Assembly: GCF_028714975.1 (NCBI RefSeq)
Contig: NZ_JAQTLH010000004.1
Span: 1-64,000 of the forward strand
Reading direction: 5' to 3'
Length of the DNA stretch: 64,000 bases
Source of the DNA: Sulfurimonas sp.
GTDB lineage: Bacteria; Campylobacterota; Campylobacteria; Campylobacterales; Sulfurimonadaceae
Shown here: one piece after another, positions 8,347 through 17,271 of the stretch
How positions within the stretch are numbered: the first letter of the stretch is position 1
Layout: each line of letters starts with the position of its first letter
Program-made: the position numbers and the translations under genes
The notes under the pieces: model-generated
Databases searched by the model: none
What the model was told of the DNA's origin: nothing
Seen by the model: only the letters and a program-made list of their open reading frames with translations

Positions 8347-9111
8347 TTAATGCTCGTGCTTATGATTGTGAAGCAGATGGGCATCTATGCCATAAAGTTC
8401 GCTCATCTCTTGACAGCTTAAAAGTTGTTTGGGGTTATTGCATATAATAGCTTTTTCGTTTATGGTAAAAAGCCTTGCTATATCATCTGCAATTACGCCT
8501 ATATCGTGCGTAATAAAAACTATAGTTATCTTATCTTCTTTATTTAATTTTCTAAGAAGCGCATAGAAATTTTTTTGCGAAGCCGCATCTACTCCGGTAT
8601 TTGGCTCATCCAGTATCAATATTTCAGGTTTTGAAGCAAGGGCACGGGCAATCATAGCTCTTTGTCTCTGCCCACCGGAGAGAGTACCTATCATCTTGTC
8701 TTTTAAATCAAGTATATCCATCTTTGCCATTGCATCGTAAACAAGCTTTTTATCGGTTTCGCTAAAAGAGCTGAAAAATCCTCTCTGTGAAGTTCTGCCC
8801 ATTTTTACTATATCCAAAACAGTTGCCGGAAAAGAGCTGTCTACATGCGAAGCGCGTTGCGGAACATAGCCGATTTTATGCCACTCTTTAAAATTTGAGA
8901 GCTTTTTTCCGTATATTTTCACTTCTCCGGTTGTCGGTTTTTCAAGTCCCAAGAGCATACGGATAAGCGTCGTTTTACCGCCTCCGTTTGGACCGATTAT
9001 AGCAATATACTCCGAACGAAAAATCTCCAAAGAGATATTTGATAAAATTCTCTGACCTTTAACGATAAAAGTTAAGTTTTTGATATCGAATATCGGAAGA
9101 TTAAATTTCAT
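8347..9111 (-). CDS. znuC: Zinc/manganese ABC transporter ATPase (ZnuC-like)
   Basis: A 254-residue ABC ATPase with Walker A GPNGGGKTT near residue 41, signature LSGGQRQR, Walker B EILILDEPNTGVDA and the switch His in FITHDIG. The C-terminus is His-rich (HLLHNHKHEH), as often seen in zinc and nickel systems. It powers uptake together with the permease and the binding protein in the same operon. The start overlaps the end of znuA by 4 bases. Confidence 0.9.
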   Translation of the reverse strand: MKFNLPIFDIKNLTFIVKGQRILSNISLEIFRSEYIAIIGPNGGGKTTLIRMLLGLEKPTTGEVKIYGKKLSNFKEWHKIGYVPQRASHVDSSFPATVLDIVKMGRTSQRGFFSSFSETDKKLVYDAMAKMDILDLKDKMIGTLSGGQRQRAMIARALASKPEILILDEPNTGVDAASQKNFYALLRKLNKEDKITIVFITHDIGVIADDIARLFTINEKAIICNNPKQLLSCQEMSELYGIDAHLLHNHKHEH

Positions 9112-10034
9112 TTACACTCAAGTGCTTGTGATATCTTTTGCAAATTTTTTCTCATAATATCTTCGTAGCTTAATCCCGACTTTGCCTCATCCGCCGTGAT
9201 GTTGCCGAGAGGTTGAAGAATATCAACCTTTACGTTTGCCTCTTTTGCTATACTCTTTATCGCTTTATCGCTTGCAAAACTCTCAAAAAATATAGTAGCT
9301 ACTTTATGCTCTTTTACATGTGTTATAAGTTTTATCATATTTTTTGGACTAGGTTCGGCTTCAGGCGATAATCCACTAAGGGCTTCGACATGAAAACCGT
9401 ATCTGTTGGCAAGATATGAAAAAGCGTCGTGATTTACTATAATCGTATCGAGCTTACAAGCAGAGAGCTTCTTTTTATAATCTGCATCGAGATTTTTTAA
9501 CATATTTATATAATTATCTCTATTTTTTATATATAAACTTTTATTTTGCGGAAACAGTTGAGCAAGTTCCTCTGTGATACGCTCTGTGGCTTTTATCATA
9601 TTTTGCAAATCCTGCCAATAGTGCGGATCAACGCTATTATGTTTATGGTGAACATCTCCGTGGTGTTCATGTTCACCGTTTGGCTTTTTAAGCTCAACAT
9701 ATTTGCTTATGTCGATGGCTCTATTTTTAAATTTAAATCCGCCTATCCACGGTTCTAAGCCTGCCCCGCTGTAGAGAACCAAATCGCTTTTTGATATTTT
9801 TATCATCTCTTTGGGTGATGGCTCATAACTATGAACATCTACTCCAAAAGGAAGAATCATAAAAACTTCCGCACTCTCGCCTGCAATATTTTTTGAGATA
9901 TCATACAAAGAGAATGTACTGGCTGCGATAGTCGGCTTTTGAGCAATCTCCTTTGCGCTTAATGGAGTAATAAATATTATTAAAGATACAAAAACCGCAA
10001 CTGCAGTCACTAAAATTCTATTTTTTAAATTCAT
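9108..10034 (-). CDS. znuA: Periplasmic zinc/manganese-binding protein (ZnuA-like)
   Basis: A 308-residue cluster A-I (ZinT/TroA type) binding protein. After a signal peptide (VFVSLIIFITPLSA) come the metal ligands: His in DVHSYEP, a His-rich loop EHEHHGDVHHKH, the ligand segment DPHYWQDL, His in VNHDAFSYLA and a C-terminal Asp near GNITADE. The His loop favours zinc over manganese. The start at 10034 is chosen because it opens directly into the signal peptide after GGAAACAGTA; the upstream in-frame Met at 10133 adds unlikely sequence. A Zur/Fur operator was not recognised. Confidence 0.9.
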   Translation of the reverse strand: MNLKNRILVTAVAVFVSLIIFITPLSAKEIAQKPTIAASTFSLYDISKNIAGESAEVFMILPFGVDVHSYEPSPKEMIKISKSDLVLYSGAGLEPWIGGFKFKNRAIDISKYVELKKPNGEHEHHGDVHHKHNSVDPHYWQDLQNMIKATERITEELAQLFPQNKSLYIKNRDNYINMLKNLDADYKKKLSACKLDTIIVNHDAFSYLANRYGFHVEALSGLSPEAEPSPKNMIKLITHVKEHKVATIFFESFASDKAIKSIAKEANVKVDILQPLGNITADEAKSGLSYEDIMRKNLQKISQALECK

Positions 10035-10094
10035 TACTGTTTCCGATATTTTTTTGAAATTATAGCTTATTTTGCAACAATAAGTTTTTTTGGG

Positions 10095-10100
10095 TATAAT
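10095..10100 (+). promoter_or_regulatory. -10 box of the secG-frr-pyrE promoter
   Basis: TTTTTTTGGGTATAATTCGC contains a perfect TATAAT preceded by TGGG, 44 bases before the secG start. The same TTTGGGTATAATCGCG-type sequence recurs at 63970. Campylobacterota sigma-70 promoters typically lack a clear -35 and have T-rich upstream DNA, as here. Confidence 0.6.
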
Positions 10101-10143
10101 TCGCCACTTTTTAAAATAGGGCGAAACCCTCAAGGATATATAA

Positions 10144-10476
10144 ATGACAACTAGTTTTCTACTTATTGTTCAAATAATTTTAGTAGTAATGTTGGTAATT
10201 GCGGTACTTCTGCAAAAAAGCTCAAGCATCGGTCTTGGCGCATACAGCGGTTCAAACGAATCTGTTTTCGGGGCAAAAGGTCCAAACAGCTTTTTGGCAA
10301 AAACAACTTTTATTATAGGTTTTTTATTTGTCGTAAACACAATCACATTAGGTTATATGTATGGTTCAACTTCAACAAAATCGGTTGTTGATAATATAGT
10401 TGAAACAAAGAATATCGTAGCTCCGTCTACATCTGCGACTACACCGGCAAACAACGAAACTACACCTTCAAAATAG
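10144..10476 (+). CDS. secG: Preprotein translocase subunit SecG
   Basis: A 110-residue membrane protein with two hydrophobic segments (residues 5-20 and 53-73) flanking the SecG core, VLLQKSSSIGLGAYSGSNES and GAKGPNSFLAKTT. It is part of the SecYEG channel. The C-terminal tail is low in complexity (SATTPANNETTPSK), as is common in this phylum. AAGGAT precedes the ATG. It heads the secG-frr-pyrE group, an arrangement familiar from Campylobacterota. TAGTTGCAA/TTGCAGCTA after the stop may form a weak attenuator. Confidence 0.92.
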   Translation: MTTSFLLIVQIILVVMLVIAVLLQKSSSIGLGAYSGSNESVFGAKGPNSFLAKTTFIIGFLFVVNTITLGYMYGSTSTKSVVDNIVETKNIVAPSTSATTPANNETTPSK

Positions 10477-10572
10477 TTGCAATTTTTTTGCAGCTATAAC
10501 TTCTTAAATTCTCTTTTTTAAATATTTCTTGCTACAATTGCACCAATATTTTTCATATACAAGGGAACAAAA

Positions 10573-11130
10573 ATGCTAAACGAAATATTCAAAGAGTGTG
10601 AAGCAGAAATGAAATCAAGCCTAAACCATATGCTTAGAGATTTTAAAACACTTAGAACAGGTAAAATTACTACCTCTGTTTTGGATAATGTAAAAGTTGA
10701 CTACTATGGAACAATGACTGCACTTGATCAAGTCGGCTCTATCTTAGTAGCAGATGCAACTACTATCGTTATAAATCCGTGGGAAAAAAATCTTCTTCAG
10801 CAAATTGAGAGCGCTATATCAAAAGCAAATGTCGGAGCAAATCCAAATAACGACGGCATTCAAATCAAACTATTTTTCCCTGCAATGACTGTTGAGCAGA
10901 GACAAGAGTCGGTAAAACAGATGAAGGGCATGGGTGAGACCGCAAAAGTTGCGATAAGAAATGATAGAAAACACTCAAACGATAAAATCAAAAAACTTGA
11001 AAAAGATAAAGCAATAACTGCCGATGAGTCAAAATCTGCTCAAGATAATATACAAAAAATAACCGATAAATTTATTGCCGAAGTTGAAAGTATATTAAAA
11101 ACAAAAGAATCGGAAATACTAAAAGTATAA
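10573..11130 (+). CDS. frr: Ribosome recycling factor
   Basis: A 185-residue protein of standard length for RRF. Visible family segments include LRTGKITTSVLDNVKVDYYG (around 27-46), the domain II entry, and RNDRKHSNDKIKKLEKDK in the C-terminal helix. RRF splits post-termination ribosomes together with EF-G in the cytoplasm. It lies 96 bases after secG and 15 bases before pyrE. Confidence 0.96.
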   Translation: MLNEIFKECEAEMKSSLNHMLRDFKTLRTGKITTSVLDNVKVDYYGTMTALDQVGSILVADATTIVINPWEKNLLQQIESAISKANVGANPNNDGIQIKLFFPAMTVEQRQESVKQMKGMGETAKVAIRNDRKHSNDKIKKLEKDKAITADESKSAQDNIQKITDKFIAEVESILKTKESEILKV

Positions 11131-11145
11131 TACAAGGAACTCTCT

Positions 11146-11754
11146 ATGGATGTTAAGAAAATATATATGGACTCAAATGCTCTTTTAGAGGGGCATTTTA
11201 AACTAAGCAGCGGCAACCATTCACAATATTATTTACAATCTGCAAAAGTTTTAGAAGATCCAAAAACGGCAAAGCTTCTTGCCGATGCGCTAGCTCTTCA
11301 AATCAAAGAGAGCGGTTTAGAGATAGATACGGTTTGCGCTCCGGCTCTTGGCGGGCTAATCGCCGGTTTTGCACTTGCTACCGCACTTGATTGCCGCTCT
11401 ATATTTGCCGAGAGAGTAAACGGGGAGATGAGTATCCGCCGCGGTTTTGAAGTAAAAGAGGGCGAGAGAGTTCTAATGTGCGAAGATATCATTACAACCG
11501 GCGGCTCCGCTATGGAAGCTGCAGAAGTTGTAAAGAGTCTCGGCGGAAAGATTGTCGGTGTTGCTGCTTTGGCAAATCGCGGTTTTTGTAAACGCGAAAA
11601 CAGCATGGTAACTACAAAACCAAACTGTAAGCTCCCGCAAGACATTCCATTTTTTGCGTTAGAGGATTTTACATTTGAAATGTATGCACCCGAAGCGTGT
11701 CCAATGTGCAAAGACGGAAGCGAGGCTATAAAACCCGGCTCCAGAGGCAACTAA
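11146..11754 (+). CDS. pyrE: Orotate phosphoribosyltransferase
   Basis: A 202-residue type I phosphoribosyltransferase. The PRPP-binding loop [17 protein letters not shown] is present near residue 107, as is [15 protein letters not shown] near 65. It converts orotate and PRPP to OMP in pyrimidine synthesis. The C-terminus has a small Cys pair (EACPMCKDG) seen in the long PyrE form of this phylum. AAGGAACTCTCT precedes the ATG. Confidence 0.95.
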   Translation: MDVKKIYMDSNALLEGHFKLSSGNHSQYYLQSAKVLEDPKTAKLLADALALQIKESGLEIDTVCAPALGGLIAGFALATALDCRSIFAERVNGEMSIRRGFEVKEGERVLMCEDIITTGGSAMEAAEVVKSLGGKIVGVAALANRGFCKRENSMVTTKPNCKLPQDIPFFALEDFTFEMYAPEACPMCKDGSEAIKPGSRGN

Positions 11755-11769
11755 AATTAAGCGCTATCT

Positions 11770-12867
11770 GTGAAACCGATTGCACTTTTTTTAGCACTTC
11801 TGTTTTTTTGGCAAAATCTAGGCGCATCAGCCGATATACCTGAAGATAACGAGCTAAAAAAGATGATTGGCAGAATGCTTATCGTCGGATTTGACGGTGA
11901 TAGTGTAGATGAGAATAGCAAAATAGTTTCCCAGATACAAAAATATGAACTTGGCGGTGTAATTCTTTTTGACCGTCACTTTCATGACAGAACCAAAACA
12001 AAAAATATCAGCTCGCCGCAACAATTAAGCACTCTTACTTCATCGCTAAAATCTTTTGCAAAAAAACCGCTTATCGTCTCTGTTGATCAAGAGGGCGGAA
12101 GAGTCGCAAGACTTAAACCTGCATACGGATTTGACGCAACGCCCTCAGCTAAAGTTGTCTCTGAGATGGATGAGTATATGACAAAGCATGTATACAACTC
12201 TCTAGCAAAAACACTCAAAAACAGCGGAATAAATTGTGATTTTGCACCCGTCGTTGATTTGGCGATAAACCCACAAAATAGAGTTATCGTCGGACTAAAT
12301 CGCTCTTACGGAACCGACTCCAAAGAGGTTGCAAAATACGCAAAGATATTTATAAACTCCCTTAAAAATGAACATATTTTAAGCGTGGCAAAGCATTTTC
12401 CCGGACACGGTTCATCGCTTGGTGATTCGCATGAAGGTTTTGTGGATATCAGTAAAACTTGGAGCGAGGTAGAACTTGAACCATACAAAGAACTAATCAA
12501 CTCAGGCATGATTTCTATGATAATGACCGCCCATGTTTTTAACTCGCAGTTAGATGAAAAGTACCCCTCTACGCTCTCACACAATGTAAACACAAAACTA
12601 CTTCGGGACAAACTCCATTTTAACGGTGTTATTGTAAGCGATGATTTACAGATGGGGGCGATTTTGAAGCACTACTCGCTAAAAGAGATTGTTTCATTAT
12701 CCATAAACAGCGGGGTTGATATGCTGCTTTTTGGCAATCAGCTTGCAACTCAAGACATTGATGAGCTTGTAGAGCTTATTTTTGCCGAGGTTAAAAGCGG
12801 CGAAATAAGCTACAGACGAATCTTGGAGTCAAACAAAAGAGTAGAACTCTTGCATAAAAGTTTCTAA
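11770..12867 (+). CDS. nagZ: Beta-N-acetylhexosaminidase NagZ-type (GH3), exported
   Basis: A 365-residue GH3 enzyme that removes GlcNAc from GlcNAc-anhydroMurNAc (peptides). Visible: VDQEGGRVARL (105-115), the KHFPGHGSSLGDSH loop (208-221) with the general acid/base His, and the nucleophile Asp in VSDDLQMGAI (about 291). Unlike cytoplasmic E. coli NagZ it begins with a signal peptide (residues 1-21, ALFLALLFFWQNLGASA), so it probably acts outside the cytoplasm. It starts with GTG; a stop lies just upstream in frame, so no longer start exists. It is followed by transporter, anmK, amgK and murU with overlapping ends. Confidence 0.9.
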   Translation: MKPIALFLALLFFWQNLGASADIPEDNELKKMIGRMLIVGFDGDSVDENSKIVSQIQKYELGGVILFDRHFHDRTKTKNISSPQQLSTLTSSLKSFAKKPLIVSVDQEGGRVARLKPAYGFDATPSAKVVSEMDEYMTKHVYNSLAKTLKNSGINCDFAPVVDLAINPQNRVIVGLNRSYGTDSKEVAKYAKIFINSLKNEHILSVAKHFPGHGSSLGDSHEGFVDISKTWSEVELEPYKELINSGMISMIMTAHVFNSQLDEKYPSTLSHNVNTKLLRDKLHFNGVIVSDDLQMGAILKHYSLKEIVSLSINSGVDMLLFGNQLATQDIDELVELIFAEVKSGEISYRRILESNKRVELLHKSF

Positions 12868-14336
12868 TGCAGAGTGCTTTTTCTACCCTTGACTGGCTTG
12901 TGTTTGGTCTCTATTTTTTAGTTTTAACCGTTACTTCGGTGATACTTAGCCGCACGAAAATAGAGTCGTCACGCGATTTCTTCATTACCAAACACCATAT
13001 GTCGACATTTGCCGTTGCCGTTTCCGTAATTGCCACTTCTCAATCCGCCGCTACATTTTTAGGCGCTCCGGAGTACTCATATACTCATAACTTTACATTT
13101 ATAGGCTTTTACTTCTCAGGAGTGCTCGGGGCTTTTTTTGTAGCTTTTGTGCTTGTTCCGAAATTTTACGAGATGAAAGCGGTTACGGTTTATGAGCTTT
13201 TAGAACTAAGATACGGGGAAAGCGCAAAAAAACAAGCAGGAGTTATGTTTTTACTAGGAAGAGTCTTAGCAAGCGGCGCAAGACTCTACATCGGCGCGCT
13301 TGCAATCTCTATGATTCTTTTTAACGACATAATATTTGCGCATGTAGCTATATCTATTTTCGTTTTAATGGCAGGTTCTGTCGCCTACTCATATTTCGGC
13401 GGTATCCGCTCCATCATCTTAAGCGATATTATTCAAGCTATTACCTACATTACTGCGGCGTTAGCAGTACTTATTTTTCTCTACTACTCGCTTGAAGATG
13501 TAGAGATTATAAAAACACTCCAAGAGCATGATAAGCTGGTGTTTATAGACACCTCATTTAGCGGAGAGTTTAGTCTTATAGGGCTTTTTGGCGGATGGCT
13601 TTTGCTAAATATCGCGGCTTACGGGCTTGACCAAGACCTGACTCAAAGAGTTCTTTGCTGTAAAAACAAAAGAGAAGCGACAAAGTCGCTCTTTATCTCG
13701 ACGCTTCTAACGGTTCCTATCGTTATGATTTTTTTAACAATCGGTGCACTTTTATATGTTTTTTACCTTCAAAGCAGTGTCGTGCAAAATTTTCAGGGCG
13801 AAAAAATAACCATCTTTATGTACTACATTTTAAATGAGATGCCGGAGGGCTTAAGAGGCTTGGTTACGGTTGGAGCGGTTGCAACGGCACTCTCAAGCAC
13901 AACCTCTGTTTTAGGTGCTATGGCATCGGTTGCGGTTGAAGATTTATACAGACCGTGGAAGATGAAAAGGGGCAAAGTAGCTGAAAAACATTTTATAAAA
14001 GCATCAAGATTTGCGGTACTTTTTTTCGCACTTGCTCTCTCTTTGATGGCGATAGGAAGTTACTTTTGGCAACGATACAGCAACCTTTCACTCATTAGTT
14101 TCGCACTCGGAGTTATGGCATTTGCCTATACAGGGCTTTTGGGTGTATATTTTTCGGCAATATTTACGACTCGTGGAAACCAAACTACCGTTCTTTTAGC
14201 ACTTATTGGCGGATTTATAACAGTTTTAGCACTTCAACCATATACTTTCGGAATTAATTTAGGTTTTTCATGGCAGATAGTTATCGGAACTGCCGTAGCG
14301 TTTTTAATTACTCAAAGCGGAGCAAAGAATGGATGA
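12867..14336 (+). CDS. Sodium:solute symporter (SSS family), candidate muropeptide-sugar importer
   Basis: A 489-residue polytopic protein of the SSS family with about 13 hydrophobic helices; SQSAATFLGAPEYSYT and TALSSTTSVLGAMASVAVED match the sodium-site regions in TM1 and TM8. The substrate is not readable from sequence. Its ATG overlaps the nagZ stop (TAATG) and its end overlaps anmK by 8 bases, so it is embedded in the recycling operon. No AmpG or PTS gene is in the window. The inference is uptake of anhydroMurNAc or GlcNAc-anhydroMurNAc released by the exported NagZ. Confidence 0.85.
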   Translation: MQSAFSTLDWLVFGLYFLVLTVTSVILSRTKIESSRDFFITKHHMSTFAVAVSVIATSQSAATFLGAPEYSYTHNFTFIGFYFSGVLGAFFVAFVLVPKFYEMKAVTVYELLELRYGESAKKQAGVMFLLGRVLASGARLYIGALAISMILFNDIIFAHVAISIFVLMAGSVAYSYFGGIRSIILSDIIQAITYITAALAVLIFLYYSLEDVEIIKTLQEHDKLVFIDTSFSGEFSLIGLFGGWLLLNIAAYGLDQDLTQRVLCCKNKREATKSLFISTLLTVPIVMIFLTIGALLYVFYLQSSVVQNFQGEKITIFMYYILNEMPEGLRGLVTVGAVATALSSTTSVLGAMASVAVEDLYRPWKMKRGKVAEKHFIKASRFAVLFFALALSLMAIGSYFWQRYSNLSLISFALGVMAFAYTGLLGVYFSAIFTTRGNQTTVLLALIGGFITVLALQPYTFGINLGFSWQIVIGTAVAFLITQSGAKNG

Positions 14337-15435
14337 ATTTTACATCGGTGTAATGTCGGGAACAAGCCTTGACGGTATCGATATAGCTTTTTGCGAAATC
14401 AAACCGCATAGTTTTGAGCTGCTTTACTCTGCCGTATATCCTTTTGATAAAGAGTTAAAGGTTGACATCCTAAGTGCTATAAATGCTCCGATAACTCTAA
14501 AGACCATAGGTGAACTTGATACCCGTTTGGGCAAAATGTACGCTGATGCGATAGAGAGTTTTATATATGAGAAAAAGATAGATAAAAATAAAATAAGAGC
14601 TATCGGCCTACACGGTCAAACACTTTGGCACGAGCCAAACAGTAAGTACCCTTTTTCTATGCAGTTAGGCAATCCTAGTGTTGTAACGGCTCAAACAGGT
14701 GTTAGAGTTGTCAGTGATTTTAGACAAAAAGATATAGCGCTCGGGGGTCAAGGTGCTCCTTTTGCACCTGCTTTTCATAACTACCTATTTTCAAAACTTG
14801 AAGGCAATATCGCGGTGCTAAATATCGGCGGAATGGCAAATCTAACTATTCTAGGCGATGAACTTATAGGCTACGACACAGGCTGCGGCAATGTTCTTAT
14901 AGACTACTGGGCTTCTCAAAATAACAATACTGCTTATGACGAAGACGGAAAATGGGCTAAATCGGGAACCGTAAATGCCGAGTTGCTTAAACTTATGCTA
15001 AAAGAGCCTTACTTTTCAAAAGAAGCTCCAAAAAGTACTGGTCGTGAGCTTTTTAACGGAAATTGGCTTAAAAAACAGCTTGAACTTTTCTCACTAAAAA
15101 GAGGAGGAAATTCTCATATAAAAAACAGAGATGTTCAAGCAACTCTTTTAGAGTTAAGCGTAAAGAGCATCGCAAATGAGGTCAAAAAAACCTCAACCGA
15201 TTTGTTGATTGTATGTGGCGGCGGCGTTAAGAACTCTTACCTTATGGAGCGACTCAAAGATGAACTAAGCGGAATAGAGGTTGTTTCAAGCGATGAGTGT
15301 GGAGTTAGCAGTGAATTTATGGAGGCTATGGCTTTTGCATGGCTTGCTTATGAGAGAGTGCACAAAAGATGTGTTAAACTATCCTCCGTTACGGGAGCGT
15401 CAAAAGATTCTATTTTAGGTGCTATATATGAGTAA
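14329..15435 (+). CDS. anmK: Anhydro-N-acetylmuramic acid kinase
   Basis: A 368-residue kinase of standard AnmK length, with N-terminal GVMSGTSLDGIDIA (7-20), GLHGQTLWHEP near 102, DFRQKDIALGGQGAPFAPAF and LNIGGMANLT. AnmK opens the 1,6-anhydro ring of anhMurNAc and phosphorylates it to MurNAc-6-phosphate in the cytoplasm. It overlaps both neighbours by 8 bases, indicating one transcript. In the Pseudomonas-type pathway a phosphatase (MupP) must follow before AmgK; no clear mupP is in this operon. Confidence 0.95.
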   Translation: MDEFYIGVMSGTSLDGIDIAFCEIKPHSFELLYSAVYPFDKELKVDILSAINAPITLKTIGELDTRLGKMYADAIESFIYEKKIDKNKIRAIGLHGQTLWHEPNSKYPFSMQLGNPSVVTAQTGVRVVSDFRQKDIALGGQGAPFAPAFHNYLFSKLEGNIAVLNIGGMANLTILGDELIGYDTGCGNVLIDYWASQNNNTAYDEDGKWAKSGTVNAELLKLMLKEPYFSKEAPKSTGRELFNGNWLKKQLELFSLKRGGNSHIKNRDVQATLLELSVKSIANEVKKTSTDLLIVCGGGVKNSYLMERLKDELSGIEVVSSDECGVSSEFMEAMAFAWLAYERVHKRCVKLSSVTGASKDSILGAIYE

Positions 15436-16366
15436 AATAAAAGAGTGGCTACAAACAACTTCTTACAAAAATTATACGATTGAGACTGCATTAGCAGATG
15501 CAAGTTTTAGAAAATATTACAGACTCAGAGACGGGGACAAAACAGCCCTTTTGATGGACTCTTCTTTGGAGTTAAACTCTTTAAAATCATTTTTAGATGT
15601 AACGATAAGACTAAAAAATGCGGATGTAAGCGTCCCTAAGATTTTTGAACAAAACATAGAAAACGGGTACATAATTTTAGAAGATTTCGGAACTACCCAC
15701 TATTTGGATCTCTTAAGTGAAAATAACTTCAAAGCGTTTTACACGAAAGCCATCAATTCTATTTTAAAAATGCAAAAAGCGGATACGAAAGATTTGCCTC
15801 TATACGATAAAGAGTTTTTACATGCAGAGATGCAATTGATGCAGGATTGGTATATAGAGAAACTTCTTCGCGCAAAGCTAAACGAATCGCAAAAAGAGCT
15901 TATCGCAACTACGCTTGAGACTATTTCTGCCGTAGTTTTAGAGCAGCCTCAAGATGTTTTTGTGCATCGCGATTTTCACTCAAGAAATATCATGCTAAAA
16001 AATGATAAAAAAATCGGCATCATTGATTATCAAGACGCGATGAGCGGTGCCATAACCTACGACTTGGTCTCTTTACTCAAAGATTGTTATGTCGCTTACG
16101 ATAGAAAAGAGATTAAAACTCTTGCATTGGAGTTTCGCGATAAAAAAGGGATTAAAGTAGATAATGAAACATTTATCAAATGGTTTGATTTTATGGGATT
16201 GCAAAGACATATAAAAGTGCTAGGCATATTTTCCCGCCTATCTCTTCGTGACGGCAAAAACGGCTATCTAAAAGATATCCCGCTGACACTCAAGTATGTT
16301 ATAGATACGGCAAGCAGATACAGCCAAACCAAAGAGTTGGCAAATTTATTGAGCAGTATAAAATGA
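15428..16366 (+). CDS. amgK: N-acetylmuramate/N-acetylglucosamine kinase (AmgK-like)
   Basis: A 312-residue aminoglycoside-phosphotransferase-fold kinase. The catalytic loop VHRDFHSRNIM (HxDxxxxN) lies near 178 and the Mg-binding IIDYQDAM follows. AmgK phosphorylates the anomeric carbon of MurNAc to give MurNAc-1-phosphate. Function is assigned mainly from the adjacent murU, anmK and nagZ; alone the fold could be any small-molecule kinase. The ATG at 15428 overlaps anmK by 8 bases and is preferred to the GTG at 15419. The stop overlaps the murU ATG. Confidence 0.88.
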   Translation: MSKIKEWLQTTSYKNYTIETALADASFRKYYRLRDGDKTALLMDSSLELNSLKSFLDVTIRLKNADVSVPKIFEQNIENGYIILEDFGTTHYLDLLSENNFKAFYTKAINSILKMQKADTKDLPLYDKEFLHAEMQLMQDWYIEKLLRAKLNESQKELIATTLETISAVVLEQPQDVFVHRDFHSRNIMLKNDKKIGIIDYQDAMSGAITYDLVSLLKDCYVAYDRKEIKTLALEFRDKKGIKVDNETFIKWFDFMGLQRHIKVLGIFSRLSLRDGKNGYLKDIPLTLKYVIDTASRYSQTKELANLLSSIK

Positions 16367-17025
16367 AAGCAATGATTTTGGCGGCCGGACGAGGCGAGAG
16401 AATGCGTCCGCTGACTGACAAAATACCCAAACCCCTGCTTGAGGTGCATAAAAAACCACTTATTGTTTGGCATATAGAAAAGCTTGCTTCTCTTGGTTTT
16501 AGAGAAATTGTTATCAATATCGATCATCTTGGAGATATGATACAAAAAAAATTGGGCAACGGCAGAGAGTGGGGAGTAAACTTAATCTACTCGGATGAGC
16601 AAAAAAGCGGAGCCTTAGAGAGTGCAGGCGGAATCATAAAAGCGCTTGGGATACTTGGAGATGAGAATTTTTTAGTAGTAAACGGCGATATTTGGTGCGA
16701 CTATGAGTTTGAAAATAACTTTGATTTGAAAGATGATTTGGCGCATCTGATTTTAGTTCCAAATCCACAACACAACCCGCATGGAGATTTTGCTCTGCAT
16801 AACGGCAGAGTTATAAACGATGCAGAACAAAAGTTTACCTTCTCAGGCATAGGATACTACAGCATAAAATTTTTTGATAACTTAGAGTGCAAAAAAACTC
16901 CACTTGCACCTCTGCTAAGAGAAGCGGCACAAAAGGGCAAAGTCGGAGGTTCTTTATATAATGGAAGATGGCATGACATAGGCACGCCGCAGAGGCTTGC
17001 CGAAGCAAACGCTATTTTTGTATAA
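16363..17025 (+). CDS. murU: N-acetylmuramate-1-phosphate uridylyltransferase (MurU-like)
   Basis: A 220-residue nucleotidyltransferase beginning MKAMILAAGRGERMRPLTDK, the nucleotide-binding signature, with VNGDIWCDY as metal-binding Asp region near 108 and GRWHDIGTPQRL at the C-terminus. MurU makes UDP-MurNAc directly from MurNAc-1-phosphate, bypassing the fosfomycin-sensitive MurA step. It is coupled to amgK by an ATGA overlap and is the last gene of the operon. A small opposite-strand gene overlaps its last 14 bases. Confidence 0.9.
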   Translation: MKAMILAAGRGERMRPLTDKIPKPLLEVHKKPLIVWHIEKLASLGFREIVINIDHLGDMIQKKLGNGREWGVNLIYSDEQKSGALESAGGIIKALGILGDENFLVVNGDIWCDYEFENNFDLKDDLAHLILVPNPQHNPHGDFALHNGRVINDAEQKFTFSGIGYYSIKFFDNLECKKTPLAPLLREAAQKGKVGGSLYNGRWHDIGTPQRLAEANAIFV

Positions 17026-17158
17026 ACTGACCGCACCCTTTTGTCTCTGTGCCTTTAAATGTTTTATAATCTTTATTGCCGTCTAAATATGATTGGAAAC
17101 GAGCGCACTCTTTGCTTTTTAGGCATATTTTGTTGTCGCAGGCTTTATCTACTTCCAT
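17012..17158 (-). CDS. Small Cys-rich protein of 48 residues
   Basis: Reading the minus strand gives a 48-residue protein starting MEVDKACDNKICLKSKECAR and ending GCGQFIQK, with Cys at 7, 12, 18 and 42. A strong ribosome-binding site (AAAGGAGTCTAT then ATG) supports translation. It overlaps the 3' end of murU convergently by 14 bases. The four Cys could bind a metal or form disulfides; there is no signal peptide, so a cytoplasmic metal site is more likely. The family is not recognised. Confidence 0.7.
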   Translation of the reverse strand: MEVDKACDNKICLKSKECARFQSYLDGNKDYKTFKGTETKGCGQFIQK

Positions 17159-17271
17159 ATAGACTCCTTTGTTTAATTTTTTGAAATTATAACAAACATA
17201 TCTATCAATTAATATGCATTTGATTTTAAAATGCTATACTAAAAATATAAAAATAGCGGGGTGAATTGATA

